This document shows, piece after piece, positions 6,545 through 6,561 of a stretch of DNA of 6,561 nucleotides. Below the pieces are notes generated by a model. The model did no database searches, was not told the origin of the DNA, and was given only the letters and a program-made list of their open reading frames with translations. The DNA is from an uncultured Eubacteriales bacterium (lineage in GTDB: Bacteria > Bacillota > Clostridia > Christensenellales > Pumilibacteraceae), in the NCBI GenBank assembly GCA_900553005.1, contig USBU01000072.1:1-6561 (forward strand), written 5' to 3'. Each line of letters begins with the position of its first letter. The stretch's first letter is position 1. A program made the position numbers and the translations under genes.

Positions 6545-6561
6545 CTGTCTCTTATACACAT
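6545..6561 (-). other. Truncated Nextera/Tn5 mosaic end at the 3' end (not genomic)
   Basis: CTGTCTCTTATACACAT is the first 17 of the 19 bases of the reverse-complemented Tn5 mosaic end, matching bases 31-49 in inverted orientation. Genomic sequence therefore stops at 6544. Confidence 0.98.

Noticed and set aside
1..6561. A 6.5-kb transposon bounded by inverted repeats
   Set aside because: The inverted repeats are the Tn5 mosaic ends of a Nextera library, joined at the 5' side to P5, index and Read-1 sequence. There is no transposase and only housekeeping genes lie between them.

Overview
The window is a bacterial assembly fragment whose two tips are sequencing-library DNA. Bases 1-49 are an Illumina/Nextera adapter (P5 tail, an 8-nt index, Read-1 tail and the 19-bp Tn5 mosaic end). 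Bases 6545-6561 are the inverted mosaic end, cut short. Genuine genomic sequence runs from about 50 to 6544.

The genomic part is a tightly packed, single-strand (+) gene cluster: ftsK/spoIIIE-type DNA translocase (5' truncated), rimO, pgsA, a stand-alone CinA C-terminal domain/pncC, and recA. About 150 bp of non-coding DNA follows, holding a strong intrinsic terminator and one or two possible promoters. Successive genes overlap by 8 and 17 bp or are separated by 3 and 2 bp. Four of the five genes are complete, and each of those has its own purine-rich ribosome-binding site inside the end of the gene before it. No promoter or terminator was recognised between the genes, so they are best read as one operon ending at the terminator after recA.

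The order spoIIIE/ftsK ... pgsA - cinA - recA is the classical Bacillota arrangement. Having rimO between ftsK and pgsA, and the RimO start SLGCDKNRIDTEKML, both look like Clostridia. The source is inferred to be an uncultured member of Clostridia (or a close Bacillota relative) with moderate GC. This rests on synteny and motif recall, not on a search.

Functionally the cluster is housekeeping: chromosome translocation at the septum (FtsK), methylthiolation of ribosomal protein S12 (RimO), the first committed step to phosphatidylglycerol (PgsA), NMN deamidation/pyridine-nucleotide salvage (PncC) and homologous recombination/SOS (RecA). I did not find a new defence or mobile system. The more unusual features are a very long acidic FtsK linker carrying three copies of a short G-x-I-I-N-G-D-like motif, several substitutions in otherwise conserved FtsK motor positions, a CinA protein reduced to its amidase domain, and a near-consensus promoter that abuts the recA terminator hairpin.
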